NCBI GenBank assembly: GCA_021401465.1
Contig: JADDMT010000004.1
Coordinates: 558,001-622,000, forward strand
Length of the DNA: 64,000 nt
Source of the DNA: Teratosphaeria epicoccoides
Taxonomy: Eukaryota; Ascomycota; Dothideomycetes; Mycosphaerellales; Teratosphaeriaceae
Direction of reading: 5' to 3'
Shown one piece after another: positions 21,222 through 30,740 of this stretch. Every line of letters begins with the position of its first letter. The stretch's first letter is position 1. The notes below the pieces were generated by a model. That model ran no database searches. It was not told the origin of the DNA and was given only the letters and a program-made list of their open reading frames with translations. The translations under genes were made by a program, and so were the position numbers.

Positions 21222-21995
21222 ATGACAAAGCGCAAGAGGGACGAGGAGGCGAGCGACGATGCTTCTGAGCAGTTGAAGTGCGCAATCGGCACCATTCTTC
21301 TTCGCGGCTTCGCGCTGCTAACTTCCTTACCAGGTCCGATTTTGCTGAGTTCGTCACTTTGCTGGCCCACGGGCAACGCGTCCTCGTCCACAAAGATCTC
21401 ATTTGTTCTCACTCCGCGTATTTACGCCCGGCGTGCTCCAAGCAGTCAAAGGAGCCCCATGGAGATGTAGTACAGCCGGAGTTGAACGAGCTTTGCACTG
21501 TCAATCACGTGCTACATGGTTGTACTCCAGACCCGACGATCTCAGAGGACTTCCAAAGGCGAGCCAAGAGGAGTGGGATCCGATACACGCTCCTAAGGAA
21601 TCAGAAAAGCAGCGCCTCTGGCTCACCGACTCTCTGGTCGCACTATGGATCCTTGGCGACAAGCTGCAGGACGTCAATTTCAAGGACAGTGTAATCGATG
21701 CTTTGCTGCTTCAAGGTGACGACTGCGCAAACATCGCCGACAACATTGCGCTAACATCGCCGAAAACATTGCGCTTGACACCGTACTGGTTATCTGGCTT
21801 TCAACCTCGGAAGAATCGACGCTGCGGCAATGGATGATCGATATCATGTTGCCGAGCTTTACAGCAGCAAATATCCAGGACTTCCACGACCTTGACTGTG
21901 CGCTGCCACGTGAGCTTCTTCATGATGAAGATGAGCTTGCAAGAGAGAGAGCGCGGCGTCAGATTCGAGCAGCCAGGTTATGCGGACAGGTGTGA
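21222..21995 (+). pseudogene. BTB/POZ-domain protein, broken by a 1-nt shift and a 23-bp tandem duplication
   Basis: The first exon (ATG at 21222, MTKRKRDEEASDDA) joins across a 56-nt intron (21278-21333; GTGCGC, GCTAAC, TTACCAG) to SDFAEFVTLLAHGQRVLVHK DLICSHSAY, a clear BTB start (split here only for length). Around 21510-21520 the frame must shift by one base to continue with TWLYSRPDDL and LVALWILGDKLQDVNFKDSV. At 21731-21776 a 23-bp unit occurs twice with one mismatch inside; taking away one copy restores the frame to IALDTVLVIWLSTSEESTLR and a C-terminus ending at the TGA at 21993. So the gene has two frame breaks. The family is expanded in Dothideomycetes and often acts as Cullin-3 adaptors, but most members are uncharacterised. 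Confidence 0.8.
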
Positions 21996-22209
21996 ATATC
22001 ATCAGCATGCCGAGGAGAAGGAGCAATTGTCCATAAGTGGGAGACAGGGCCGCTCGGCGTGGCTAGTGGCGCCGACTGATTCTGTCTGAGCACCAGGTTG
22101 TCGTGCTCTGGCAAAGTTGTACACGGGCAACAGGGCTTGGTCAGACAAAGTCGACGCGGAACATGCGTTGTCCACTGCAACATGCTCGGCTTTCTGATTC
22201 ATACGTCTA

Positions 22210-23471
22210 TCAACTGTCGTTATCGAGGGTGCAAGTGCTGGTAGCATTGACCCAGCCTGTCAATCGGTTTGCAATATCAGATGCTGGAGACATCAGCACA
22301 GCACCGCACGAAATGACCCGTCCATACCAGCTTACCATAACAATGCGTACAGCATCCCTGTCCCAAGTCCCCAGATCCATCGATCGCGCCTGAGTTGTAC
22401 ATGCGGGCTGCCGCATAGTACTGCTGAGCTCCACTGCCTGGCGACTTATCCCAACTATCCAGCACTTAGCCACGTCCTCCCTCGCACACGCGGTTGCCAT
22501 GACTCACCACTGCTTCAACCCATCACCCGCAGAAGTCCCCTGCACCCCATCCCTCACCATCTGCCCGATCATGACGGGCCCACAAGGCGCTGTCGCTTTC
22601 CCACTACTCGCACAACTCCCTAGCCCATCATGCGTCTGCATCAACCCCGGATTGACCACCTGCCCACCGGGCGAACTCGTCGAGCGCACCCTCACACACC
22701 CCTTCGATTCCTGCATCTACAAACCCCACCCGCGCCCCGAATCGTCAGCACTCCACTCTCTCCCGCACCGGCCCCCGAACAGAACCACAAAAACAACAAC
22801 CAAAAAACCAAAAAAAAACCAAAAAAAAAGAAAAAGAAAAAACGAAAAAAAAAACTCACAATAATCGCCAACACAAACCGGCGATCCACTCCCGTCCGCG
22901 CACTCTCCCTCCCAATCGCCGCCAGAATCTCCTCGTTCTCACTCATCGAATTGTCCCTGCTCCCGTTAAACACCGCGCTGCAACTTACGTTCATCAAACC
23001 TTCGTTGCGCTCCCACATGGAGTAGAAGTCTGTCCACCGATCCACGGAGGGCCCTGTGAGCGAAAACCCAAAGCGTCAGCATGATTTCACGGCGACTCGT
23101 CTCCGGACCGGTGACGGTTGATCTCCGTGATTCCCCCCGGGGGTCCATCGAACGAGGCTGACTGGCACAGCACGCTCTAACGGCGGAGTGCTGGGATCGC
23201 CGAGAGGGGGTTGTATCCTCCTTCACTTTGCTTACAGCCAGCTTGGGTCGTGCCGTTGCCTGTGTAGAAGGTATAAGTGTTGCCAAGACCGGGTTCCAGC
23301 GCCGCAGTCGACAGGCCGTCGAGGGTTGGTGCTTGTTGGCTTGTGATTGGGGACAGGGAGATCATGCCGGCGGGGAAAGCTACGGGTACGAGCTTTGGAC
23401 GGAATGTTTTGTCAGTTGGTATGCTGGGATTTTCTTATATGGGATGGTGTGGGTACCTTGGACATGAGCAT
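22210..23471 (-). CDS. Lysozyme-like (SLT/GH23-type fold) protein
   Basis: Six exons, 23471-23457, 23392-23236, 23053-22860, 22716-22508, 22454-22336 and 22283-22210, give 255 aa in one frame. Introns are 64, 182, 143, 53 and 52 nt; all have GT...AG ends and most have CTGAC or CTGAT. The 143-nt intron contains a long pyrimidine run right after its GTGAGT donor. The fold is suggested by RRFVLAII-MQESKGCVRV with Glu125 in the position of the catalytic acid of soluble lytic transglycosylases, and by NPGLMQTHDG at 144-153, equal to their GLMQ motif. Later blocks are AAARMYNSGAID and SDIANRLTGW. The N-terminus is only weakly signal-like, and the first coding exon is just 15 nt, so the true start may differ. 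A role in attacking bacterial walls is an inference; chitin or no catalysis at all is possible. Confidence 0.65.
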
Positions 23472-23926
23472 GGTGGGCTTGGGTTTGTGGGTAGAGCCAA
23501 GAACTGAATATGTAATGATGAAGCGAGGGAGAGCAGATTGTATTGAGGATTCGAAAGTTGTGGTCGTCTAACTTTGAAATGCATTTCGCGAGTTGTATTT
23601 AGAGTTGTTGGTACAGAAAGCCACAGCCGTTGTCGCTACATCAACGGGATTCTTTGCTTTTCGCCAAGATCTCCCACGCGCTTGGGAAGATGCATCTGGA
23701 GATGCAATGGATAGATTATTGCTTGTGTAACCCGGTTATGCGCTGAAATGTCTCGCCTTTGCTTTTGCTTTGTGAAAGACGCGTCATGAATTCGCGTGAA
23801 ATATTTTGACAGGGATCGTTGGCTGGGCAACAATTCAGACAGCTCCCGGCTCAACAGTATAACTTTGCGCGTTCGGGTGCAGATTTTAGGTGAGGCGTCT
23901 AATCAGCGCTTTGACTGCTCGACGCA
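23472..23926. other. Intergenic stretch upstream of the lysozyme-like gene
   Basis: No gene or repeat was recognised; it separates the lysozyme-like gene start from the GRC3 3' end. Confidence 0.5.
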
Positions 23927-25864
23927 TCATGTTGGCCTACTCATAGGCGTATGCCTCAGCCTCCACACTGCCCCTTCAACGCCCACGGGCTCTCTACGAC
24001 TGACCCACGGCCTATCCAGACCAGCCGCTCTCTCGCCCTCGTTATACAGATCCTCGAGGTACGCCCACTCCGGCGCATCAAAGCTACCTCTCACCAAGAC
24101 CACTTCCTTGTTCGTCAACCCTGCGATCCGGCTCTCTGGGATCGGCGTGACTAGCTGGAGCTGTCGCTGCTCCACGTCAATCGCCCTCACAAGACCTAGA
24201 CCAATGCATTGACTGAATTTCGGTATCAGAGGCTGACAGACGTCTGGTTCATCAGGCACAGGATATGGCAAGCCCTCTGCTGTGTTGGCCAGCCAGGCTT
24301 TGGTATCGTCTTCCTCTTGTCTACCGAAGGCAGCAGAGAGATGCAGGGGCTCGACCGCCACGATCGCCACTACAGAGCCATCAAGTACTTCAGCGAGGTA
24401 ATCTGGACTGGGCGCTTGCCCGTATGATACGATGGCTCGAATACCGGCGCCGGGCTCGGCATATTTCATAATCCAAGGGCGAACTGAGTTGATGGGTTTG
24501 GTGGTCCACTTCGCATCCAGACCATGTGTGCTCTGATGAAAATAGGCCATAGTCTGCATGTTACGCAGTTCCGCAGGCGTCCTGGAAGAGGGCCTAGAGG
24601 GCTGACGAGGTAGGCGATGGACATGCATTGATATAGCTGTTCGCTGTAGTGCTTCGACGAGCGCATCTTCCACGGGGTCAAGAACGATCAGATCGGTCAC
24701 GCCCGTGACCTTGACCAAGTCTGCTGTGATGGTAGCCCCAAGCCCACTGATCCACCCGCAGGTATTGACGATGAGTGGCATAGCTGTATTAACATAACGT
24801 ATAAGATCCTTGACGCAGCCAACGTAGTGATCTGGATCATCCTTGAAGCTCGAGGCTGCGATACTGTGGCTTCTGACCAACTTGTAGTCTTGGTTGTTGA
24901 CGCTGGCGGGATGTGTGAACGACGGTCCGAGCAGTGGCGCGTTGACCTCGACGAGGGAGATCTGACCGGGTACTCCGAACTCTGGTTGACCAGGATCCAG
25001 ATCCAAACATTGCACCTTCTGCGACGTAGCAGGCTTGCCAAGCAGTGTATTGCTGATGAGGCGATTGAGAGTAGACTTCCCAGATGACTTGACCCCAATC
25101 GCCAGTATGCGTGGTGCCCTGCTGTTCGACTCGACAGAAAGGCGCGCGAGCAGCTTCTCGGTCGTCCTATCAACTTCGAGAACGCTCAAAGAGCGCTGCA
25201 AGTCGTCATCGTCGGTGGTATACAGGAGCTTGAACGAGCATTTCGAGCCTTTCTTGGTCCAGACCTTCTTGAATAGTGGCGAAAGCTTGCCAATCTTTGA
25301 CAGGCCAGATTTGACATGGTGCAGGAGAATGACGGTGCCGCTCCTTTTGGCAATAATCTGAGGTAGGGCTGCCGTGCTTGGGGAATAGACTCGCTGACGA
25401 CCAGAATTTGGCGTCAATGTCGCGCCGTAGACAAGAATAATTCCTCTCAGCACTTCGACATCATAGATTCCAACACAAGCAGCAACTTCATCTGTCCGAA
25501 AGTTGATTTCAAGTGTCTTGTGTTCGAGCTCTCGTACAAGTTTTGGCTTGATGGTGGATAGTGGCGTGCTCCCGGTAGGCCTTGGACGTGCGGCGATCTG
25601 GAGGTCCCGCTGGAGGCCATCATCGCTCGAGTTGTCGAAAGCGGCATGATGGCCGTCATATGGGGTTTGCGCTACATTCGTGTCGAAGGCATCATCCTCG
25701 TTCTCCAGGGACGCCTTCGCAGGTTTTGGCTGCTTAGCGAGGCGTGCTGCAGCGAATGCGCTCAGTCTCCCTGTTGAAAGTCAGCATGCCGGCGCTACAT
25801 TGTTGAATCCGTACAGACCGTTCGCTTGACCAAAGGCTTCATGCGCCTTCCTCTTCTGCGCCAT
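23927..25864 (-). CDS. GRC3: Polynucleotide 5'-hydroxyl kinase Grc3 (Nol9)
   Basis: Two exons, 25864-25819 and 25770-23927, give 629 aa. The 48-nt intron begins GTCTGT, has TGCTGAC and ends CAACAG; the join yields MAQKRKAHEAFGQANG then RLSAFAAARLAKQP, the usual Grc3 opening. The Walker A loop GVKSSGKST is at residues 241-249, followed by CLDLDPGQPEFGVPGQIS with the Clp1/Grc3 metal and substrate region, and a lid-side block NTCGWISGLG. Grc3 works with the nuclease Las1 in the nucleolus: it phosphorylates the 5' end made by cleavage in ITS2 of pre-rRNA so that exonucleases can trim it. The gene is divergent from RPA34 with 171 bp between start codons. Confidence 0.92.
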
Positions 25865-26035
25865 TGAAATCCATGTTATGTATCAGCCATCCCGAACAGG
25901 CAGTCACGGTTGAATCCGCCAAAATGTTTTGGCTTCCTTCTCGGGATTAGCGCCGCTCGAATTGATCTTTCTTGATAACATTGAGCTCGGGCGCAATTGC
26001 TGTTGACGCTGCCCTTGGTGGCTGTCGCCCTCAGA
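25865..26035. promoter_or_regulatory. Shared divergent promoter of GRC3 and RPA34
   Basis: 171 bp separate the two start codons, so the core promoters must overlap. AAAATGTTTT near 25921 is a near-palindromic A/T element that resembles, but does not equal, the yeast ribosome-biogenesis RRPE element. Both genes serve rRNA production, which makes joint control plausible. Confidence 0.45.
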
Positions 26036-27562
26036 ATGACCAAGAGTAGGGACACGGCAACAAAGGCGCCAAAGAGCCAAAGCGAGAAGCACAAGAAAGC
26101 CGCAAGGGAAGTTGCGAAGAAGGCGGCGTTGAGCCAGGAACTTGTCGTCGATTCGGACGATGAGGATGCGGCGCCGGAGGACAGGAAAGTGGAGAAGGTG
26201 ACAGTACCGACGCCAAAGGAGAAAGGAGACAAGAGCAAGAAGAAGAGCAGCAAGAAAGAGAAAGCGGCGCCTGTTAAAGAGCCTCCAAGTGACGAAGATG
26301 GGCGCGAGGACAACGGCGGGTCTGCAGACGACGATGAGGTGCAGGGGCCGCCGCCAAGGATTGCAGACCAACTGCCGGCAAAGGTGAATGGTGTGAAGCG
26401 ACCGTCGGAAGAGCAGAGCAGCGACGAGTCTGCAGAAGAAATCACTAGTGAGGAGGATAAAGGGCCGGCTGCGAAGAAGGCCAAGATTGATGATACCGAG
26501 TCGTCAGAAAGTAGTGATGAGAGCGACGAACAAGAGGATGGCGATGAGACCGACGTGGACACTGAGCGTCAAGAGCAGATCCAGCGTGCTGGAGCGCGGT
26601 CTCAAGAACGAGAGCCTGAGCCTGCTCCCTCACTACCTGCGAAGCCATTCGTGCCGCCGCCAGGCTATACACCTTTGAAGATACCAAGGGCGGCCGTCTT
26701 ACCACTTGACTCCCTTGACGGGAAACAAATATGGCAAATAACAGCACCCTCCGGCGTATCTCTGTCCTCAATCGCAGAAGTGTCATTGGATGCATTGCAG
26801 TCTGGTAGACCTATTCTCAGCCACCAAGGGGCAGACTACATACTTGGTGAAGAGCATGTGGGAGACGCGAACCCATACATCTTCCTGCCAGGCAAGGAAG
26901 GGTATGTTGCCGCACCACAAAGAGTCAGCAAGACGCTGCATTTGCAACAAATGATATCTCTGCCCAACCTTACAAGACGGCAGGCCAATCCAACGAAAGG
27001 CAGTGCGGCGGCTGCAGATGTCGCAGAAGCGGCAGTGAGCACCATCAGGCCTCAGCCTAAAGGTCTGCGCATGAGGTGGAAGCCGCTGGGTTTCGGATCT
27101 GGTGAGCCGGGCATGCCTCTTTCAGACTCTGATGAGGAGCAGGAACGCAGCCAAAGCAAAGACTCGCTGCAGTTTCCAAAGGCTCTCGGTGCCCATGGAG
27201 GCTCTGAGCCGGTGCCGAACAAGAATGCTGAGGTGCCGACAAAAAAGCACAAGAAGAAGCGGAAAGAGCAACAGCAGCAAGAAGATTCGATCGCAGACAG
27301 CAAATTGGCGGACGATGTTGGACCCACGAGAGCCACTCCAGGAAGGGAGATTACACACCAGCAAGGCTCGCAGGCAACCTTGGCAGTGAGTCCGGCGAAG
27401 AAGGCTGTGATGCCTGAAACTGTAGCGGTCGCTGATGGCGATGTCACGATGGCTGACGGGGCGGAGCCGCAGAAGATGAGCAGAGCAGAGAAGGCGAAAA
27501 GGAAAGAGGAGAGACGAAAAAGGAAGGAGGCCAAGGCCAAGGCGCATGGGGCTGCGGTATAG
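26036..27562 (+). CDS. RPA34: RNA polymerase I subunit Rpa34 (A34.5)
   Basis: Single exon, 508 aa from the ATG at 26036. The N-terminal third is Lys- and acid-rich low complexity. The ordered Rpa34 domain runs from about residue 205 to 355: PPPGYTPLKIPRAAV, LDGKQIWQITAPSGVSLSSI, DYILGEEHVGDANPYIFLPG and LRMRWKPLGFGSG. A basic tail rich in Lys (KAKRKEERRKRKEAKAKA) closes the protein, as in yeast A34.5. The A34.5/A49 pair binds Pol I in the nucleolus and supports initiation, elongation and RNA cleavage. The gene is divergent from GRC3 and converges with the SDR gene, 87 bp away. Confidence 0.88.
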   Translation: MTKSRDTATKAPKSQSEKHKKAAREVAKKAALSQELVVDSDDEDAAPEDRKVEKVTVPTPKEKGDKSKKKSSKKEKAAPVKEPPSDEDGREDNGGSADDDEVQGPPPRIADQLPAKVNGVKRPSEEQSSDESAEEITSEEDKGPAAKKAKIDDTESSESSDESDEQEDGDETDVDTERQEQIQRAGARSQEREPEPAPSLPAKPFVPPPGYTPLKIPRAAVLPLDSLDGKQIWQITAPSGVSLSSIAEVSLDALQSGRPILSHQGADYILGEEHVGDANPYIFLPGKEGYVAAPQRVSKTLHLQQMISLPNLTRRQANPTKGSAAAADVAEAAVSTIRPQPKGLRMRWKPLGFGSGEPGMPLSDSDEEQERSQSKDSLQFPKALGAHGGSEPVPNKNAEVPTKKHKKKRKEQQQQEDSIADSKLADDVGPTRATPGREITHQQGSQATLAVSPAKKAVMPETVAVADGDVTMADGAEPQKMSRAEKAKRKEERRKRKEAKAKAHGAAV

Positions 27563-27649
27563 ACATCTATGTCTCTGTCGTTGTACATTATATTGGCGAC
27601 TGTACCGTATAAAAAGGCCTTGTGGATAATCCGTGGCTCGAAGTGTCCT

Positions 27650-28613
27650 TCATTGCAACGCCCTCCCACCATCAAGAGGCAACTCAATCCCCGTGATGAA
27701 GCTCGCCTTATCGCTTGCCAGAAACGCCGCAGCGTCAGCAACGTCCCTCGGCGTCGCCATTCGTCCTAAAGGTATGCCTTTGGTAAGCACCGCTCTGCCT
27801 TCCTCACTATCCTCACCACCGAGGACAGAGGCGACCTTGATTGACCGGCTGTATCAGCGAGCCGCATCGAAGTGAATAGAATTGCCATCTCACCATTCCC
27901 GTCTCAGCAGCCACGGGCAGAATCGCACTGCACCTCATCCCGTTCCTGGCGAACTCGGCGGCGAAGCCTTTTGTGATCGCGCTCGCCTACAACATGCAGA
28001 GGTACTCAATCAGTAGCCTCCACCATTTTTAGAAAGTGTCGAATCTCACCGCGCCTTTGCTGCCCGCATACCACACCAAATTCGGCCTGGGTCTCGTCGC
28101 TGAAATGGAGCTGATATTGACAAAGACGCCACGCTTCTGCTTCGCAAAGTATGGCTGGACAGCTGCGGCCGAGTGGTAGGGCGGCAAGACATTGACGTGC
28201 ATAACGCGATCGTATTCCGCTTGTGGGACGTCGATAGATGGCTGTGGCACTGTATCAGCGGATGTGCCATAACATCTTCGTCCTTGAAACGTTCAGCCAT
28301 GGCAAAGGAGACAGACACCGCTCTTATGCACCACGCCCGCGTTATTCACGACTATATTGAGGCCTCCGAACTTGTCAGTTACGACCTTCAATGCCTCGTG
28401 CCAATGGGCCTGGTCCGTGACATCGCCTTCGAAGCACAGGGCTCTGTCGCTTGGTATGGCCTTCGCCACCCTCTGTCCATTCTCTGCATTGATCTCAAAT
28501 AACAAGAGATTCGCTCCTTCCTCGATGAACTTCCTCGCGATACCCTCCCCTAAGCCCAGGCCGGCACCCGTTATGATAGCGGTCTTGCCTTCGAGACGGC
28601 CGGGATGACACAT
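27650..28613 (-). CDS. Short-chain dehydrogenase/reductase
   Basis: Four exons, 28613-28319, 28249-28050, 27986-27894 and 27835-27650, give 257 aa, a typical classical SDR length. Introns are 69, 63 and 58 nt with CTGAT-type branch sites; the last acceptor is AAG, the least certain junction. The cofactor motif TGAGLGLG is at residues 15-22, NNAG follows beta-4, and the active site is Ser146 with YAGSK at 159-163. The C-terminal block SFITGIELPLDGG is the family end motif. Such enzymes use NAD(P)(H) on alcohols, sugars or ketones; the substrate is not evident. The nearest relatives are 3-oxoacyl-ACP-reductase-like fungal SDRs. Confidence 0.85.
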
Positions 28614-29198
28614 GCCAAATACGTTTAGGTTGCAAAAATGGTCTGCTGATATCTCTATCAGCTTGACATGAAGTCACATCTCACCTTGTTCCGCCAGATT
28701 GTCCAATATCTGTTCATATGTCACGCATATCCAGCCGATTGCCCCGCAAACAGAAGCCGAATGCAATGCGGGACATGTCTTTGGACCGCCTACGAACCAC
28801 ACCCGCTGGGCCCAGACAAGCAGACGATGCAGGAATGCTGCAGGTGCAGACACGGCACGGCTCGTGAGGAGCGTGTGCATCAGCTTGAATCGCTTTCTTG
28901 CCAGTTCATTTCCGGTTTGCGTTGGTACAGATCCTTCTTGGCAGTAGACAATATACGCTTCAAGCTTGGAACGCCACAGAGGAAACCATCCACGCAGCAT
29001 ATATAGCACGCTTTCCCTCCCACGTACACTTAGCTCCTCCTCGACTCTTCCATACGCCTGAAACGCCTGCTCATTTCGTGATCCGTATCTCGCTGCTGCA
29101 CAATAGTAGTAAGAGCGTATAGCTTCGGGTATGTAGTGGCTGTTGTGTGCTAATGGGTATCAAATTTCTCGTATCGAATTGCTGGAAGAGAGGGGCGT
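28614..29198. other. Intergenic stretch between SDR and RHO3
   Basis: It holds the SDR promoter and the RHO3 3' flank. No gene or repeat was recognised. Confidence 0.5.
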
Positions 29199-29979
29199 CT
29201 ACATCACCGAGCAACAGCCGGCCTGCTTGTCGCCCTTGACGTTCTTGACTTGCAGAGCCACTCGTGCAGCCTCGGTGAAAGCCTCGTTGACGCCTCGGTT
29301 CTTCATTGCTGAGCACTCTGCGCGCGTTGTCAGCGAACCGCCGTCGCCTTCATGGTATCTTAAACTCACCTAGATATCTGAGCGCTTTGATCTTCTCAGC
29401 AACGGCTAAACCCTGCTTGTAATCTATCATCGGCCTTTTCGGCTCTCCCTCTTCCTCGTTCTGCTCCCGCAAATCGCACTTCAGCGCCACGAGAACCAGT
29501 TTCACACCAGGACAATTCTCTGCAATCTCGCCCACCCACTTTGTCTCGACATTTTCTAGCGAGTCGGGCGAGTCGACGGAGAAACATAGGAGAATTGCAT
29601 GCGTGTCATCGTAGGAGAGGGAGCGTAGACGGTCAAATTCTTCCTGGCCTGCCGTGTCCCACAATGAGAGCTCGACGTGGGTGTTATCGATGAAGATGTC
29701 GTGTACGTAATTCTCGAAGACTGTAGGCTCGCTGTTGCATGGAGTCGTCAGAGATCCTGCTCAAGCTGTCTCGGAAAGCCGCTGGTGACTGTCTTACTAT
29801 ACCGTGGGGAAGTATCCTCGTGTGAAGACATTCAGCAGTGAAGTCTTGCCGCATGCACCATCGCCACTACCCGTATCCATTAGTGCTCTTGCAGGCATTC
29901 CCAGGCACGGTATAGCTCATGCGACGTACAGCAAAACCAGCTTGCGCTGTACCGTCTTCGTCCCGCCACAGAGCCCCAT
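29199..29979 (-). CDS. RHO3: Rho-family small GTPase Rho3
   Basis: Four exons, 29979-29930, 29866-29798, 29731-29370 and 29317-29199, give 199 aa. Introns are 63 (GTACGT...GGGTAG), 66 (GTAAGA, CTGAC, CAACAG) and 52 nt (GTGAGT, GCTGAC, GCGCAG). The P-loop GDGACGKT is at residues 18-25, the effector region is YFPTVYEPTVFENY, switch II is WDTAGQEEFDRLRSLSY, and VALKCDL serves base recognition. The Rho insert region is present (EEEGEPKRPMIDYKQG). The C-terminus ends CCSVM, whose CSVM is a CAAX box for prenylation. The MGLCGG start is typical for Rho3. Rho3 directs exocyst, formin and polar growth at the plasma membrane. Confidence 0.93.
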
Positions 29980-30740
29980 CTTGTGCGGTCTGTCGCTATC
30001 TACACCGTTCTTGCTGCTTGCCTCGAAATAATGCTTCGGGGTCTCAGGCGACAGAATACGACGCGCTACTCCAACCGCCCGGCTTCTAAGCCCCGCTGAC
30101 AATGGTCAATCCCAGCACGGGTATGGCAACGTTATCGGATGCTTCGGATGTCGTTATCGCCAACCCTCTGTCGTCGCGCGTGCCCGATGAACGAATCAGT
30201 CCCGGGGCGGTCGTTGGAGTAGATGGTAAGTGTATACATGCACGAAAGGCCGTAGCCGTAGCAGCAATGTGCGGCTGGTGAAGATGAAGTTCAGAGGCGA
30301 ACTTGAAATGAACTGCGAAACAGGAACCTTGGAACCTGCAAGCTGGCACGGGCCCAGACTTTCGTACTTGGATCATCGAAAGTAGTGCAGGCCTGACGAA
30401 CCTCTGCACGGTGCACCGAGGCCTGGCGCCGATCATTTCAGGGCGTCGGGTACCGAGAAGAATTGCGACATACAACCTTGCAGGGGTGTCATACCATTTC
30501 ACTGAGACTAGAAGTCACGGGTACGGGTCGTTCTGATAGGTCTGTCTTGATAGATTTGTGCTAGAACTGCAGAACCATCGTGCACATGGTCAAGTTCCCA
30601 ATGGCAGCTTCACATCCACGCTACTTGTGCTAGCTGCATATCATTTCTGTACGTACCTACTTATCCGTGCGCATACGTCGAGCCGCCTTCAGCTTCTTTG
30701 CGGCGCCTTCATCCTGCCATGGAACCGCTCTTTGCTCTAA
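29980..30740. other. Intergenic stretch upstream of RHO3
   Basis: The region separates RHO3 from the CWC25 3' end. Short frames only; nothing else recognised. Confidence 0.5.

Noticed and set aside
21126..21470. Plus-strand frame of 114 codons read straight through the first BTB intron
   Set aside because: The GTGCGC...GCTAAC...TTACCAG intron (21278-21333) joins a much better BTB reading, so the unspliced frame was not used.
22730..22860. Poly-Phe hydrophobic segment read in the minus frame of the lysozyme-like gene
   Set aside because: It is the translation of an intron; GTGAGT, GCTGAC and TGTAG are all in place and removal restores the conserved QES block.
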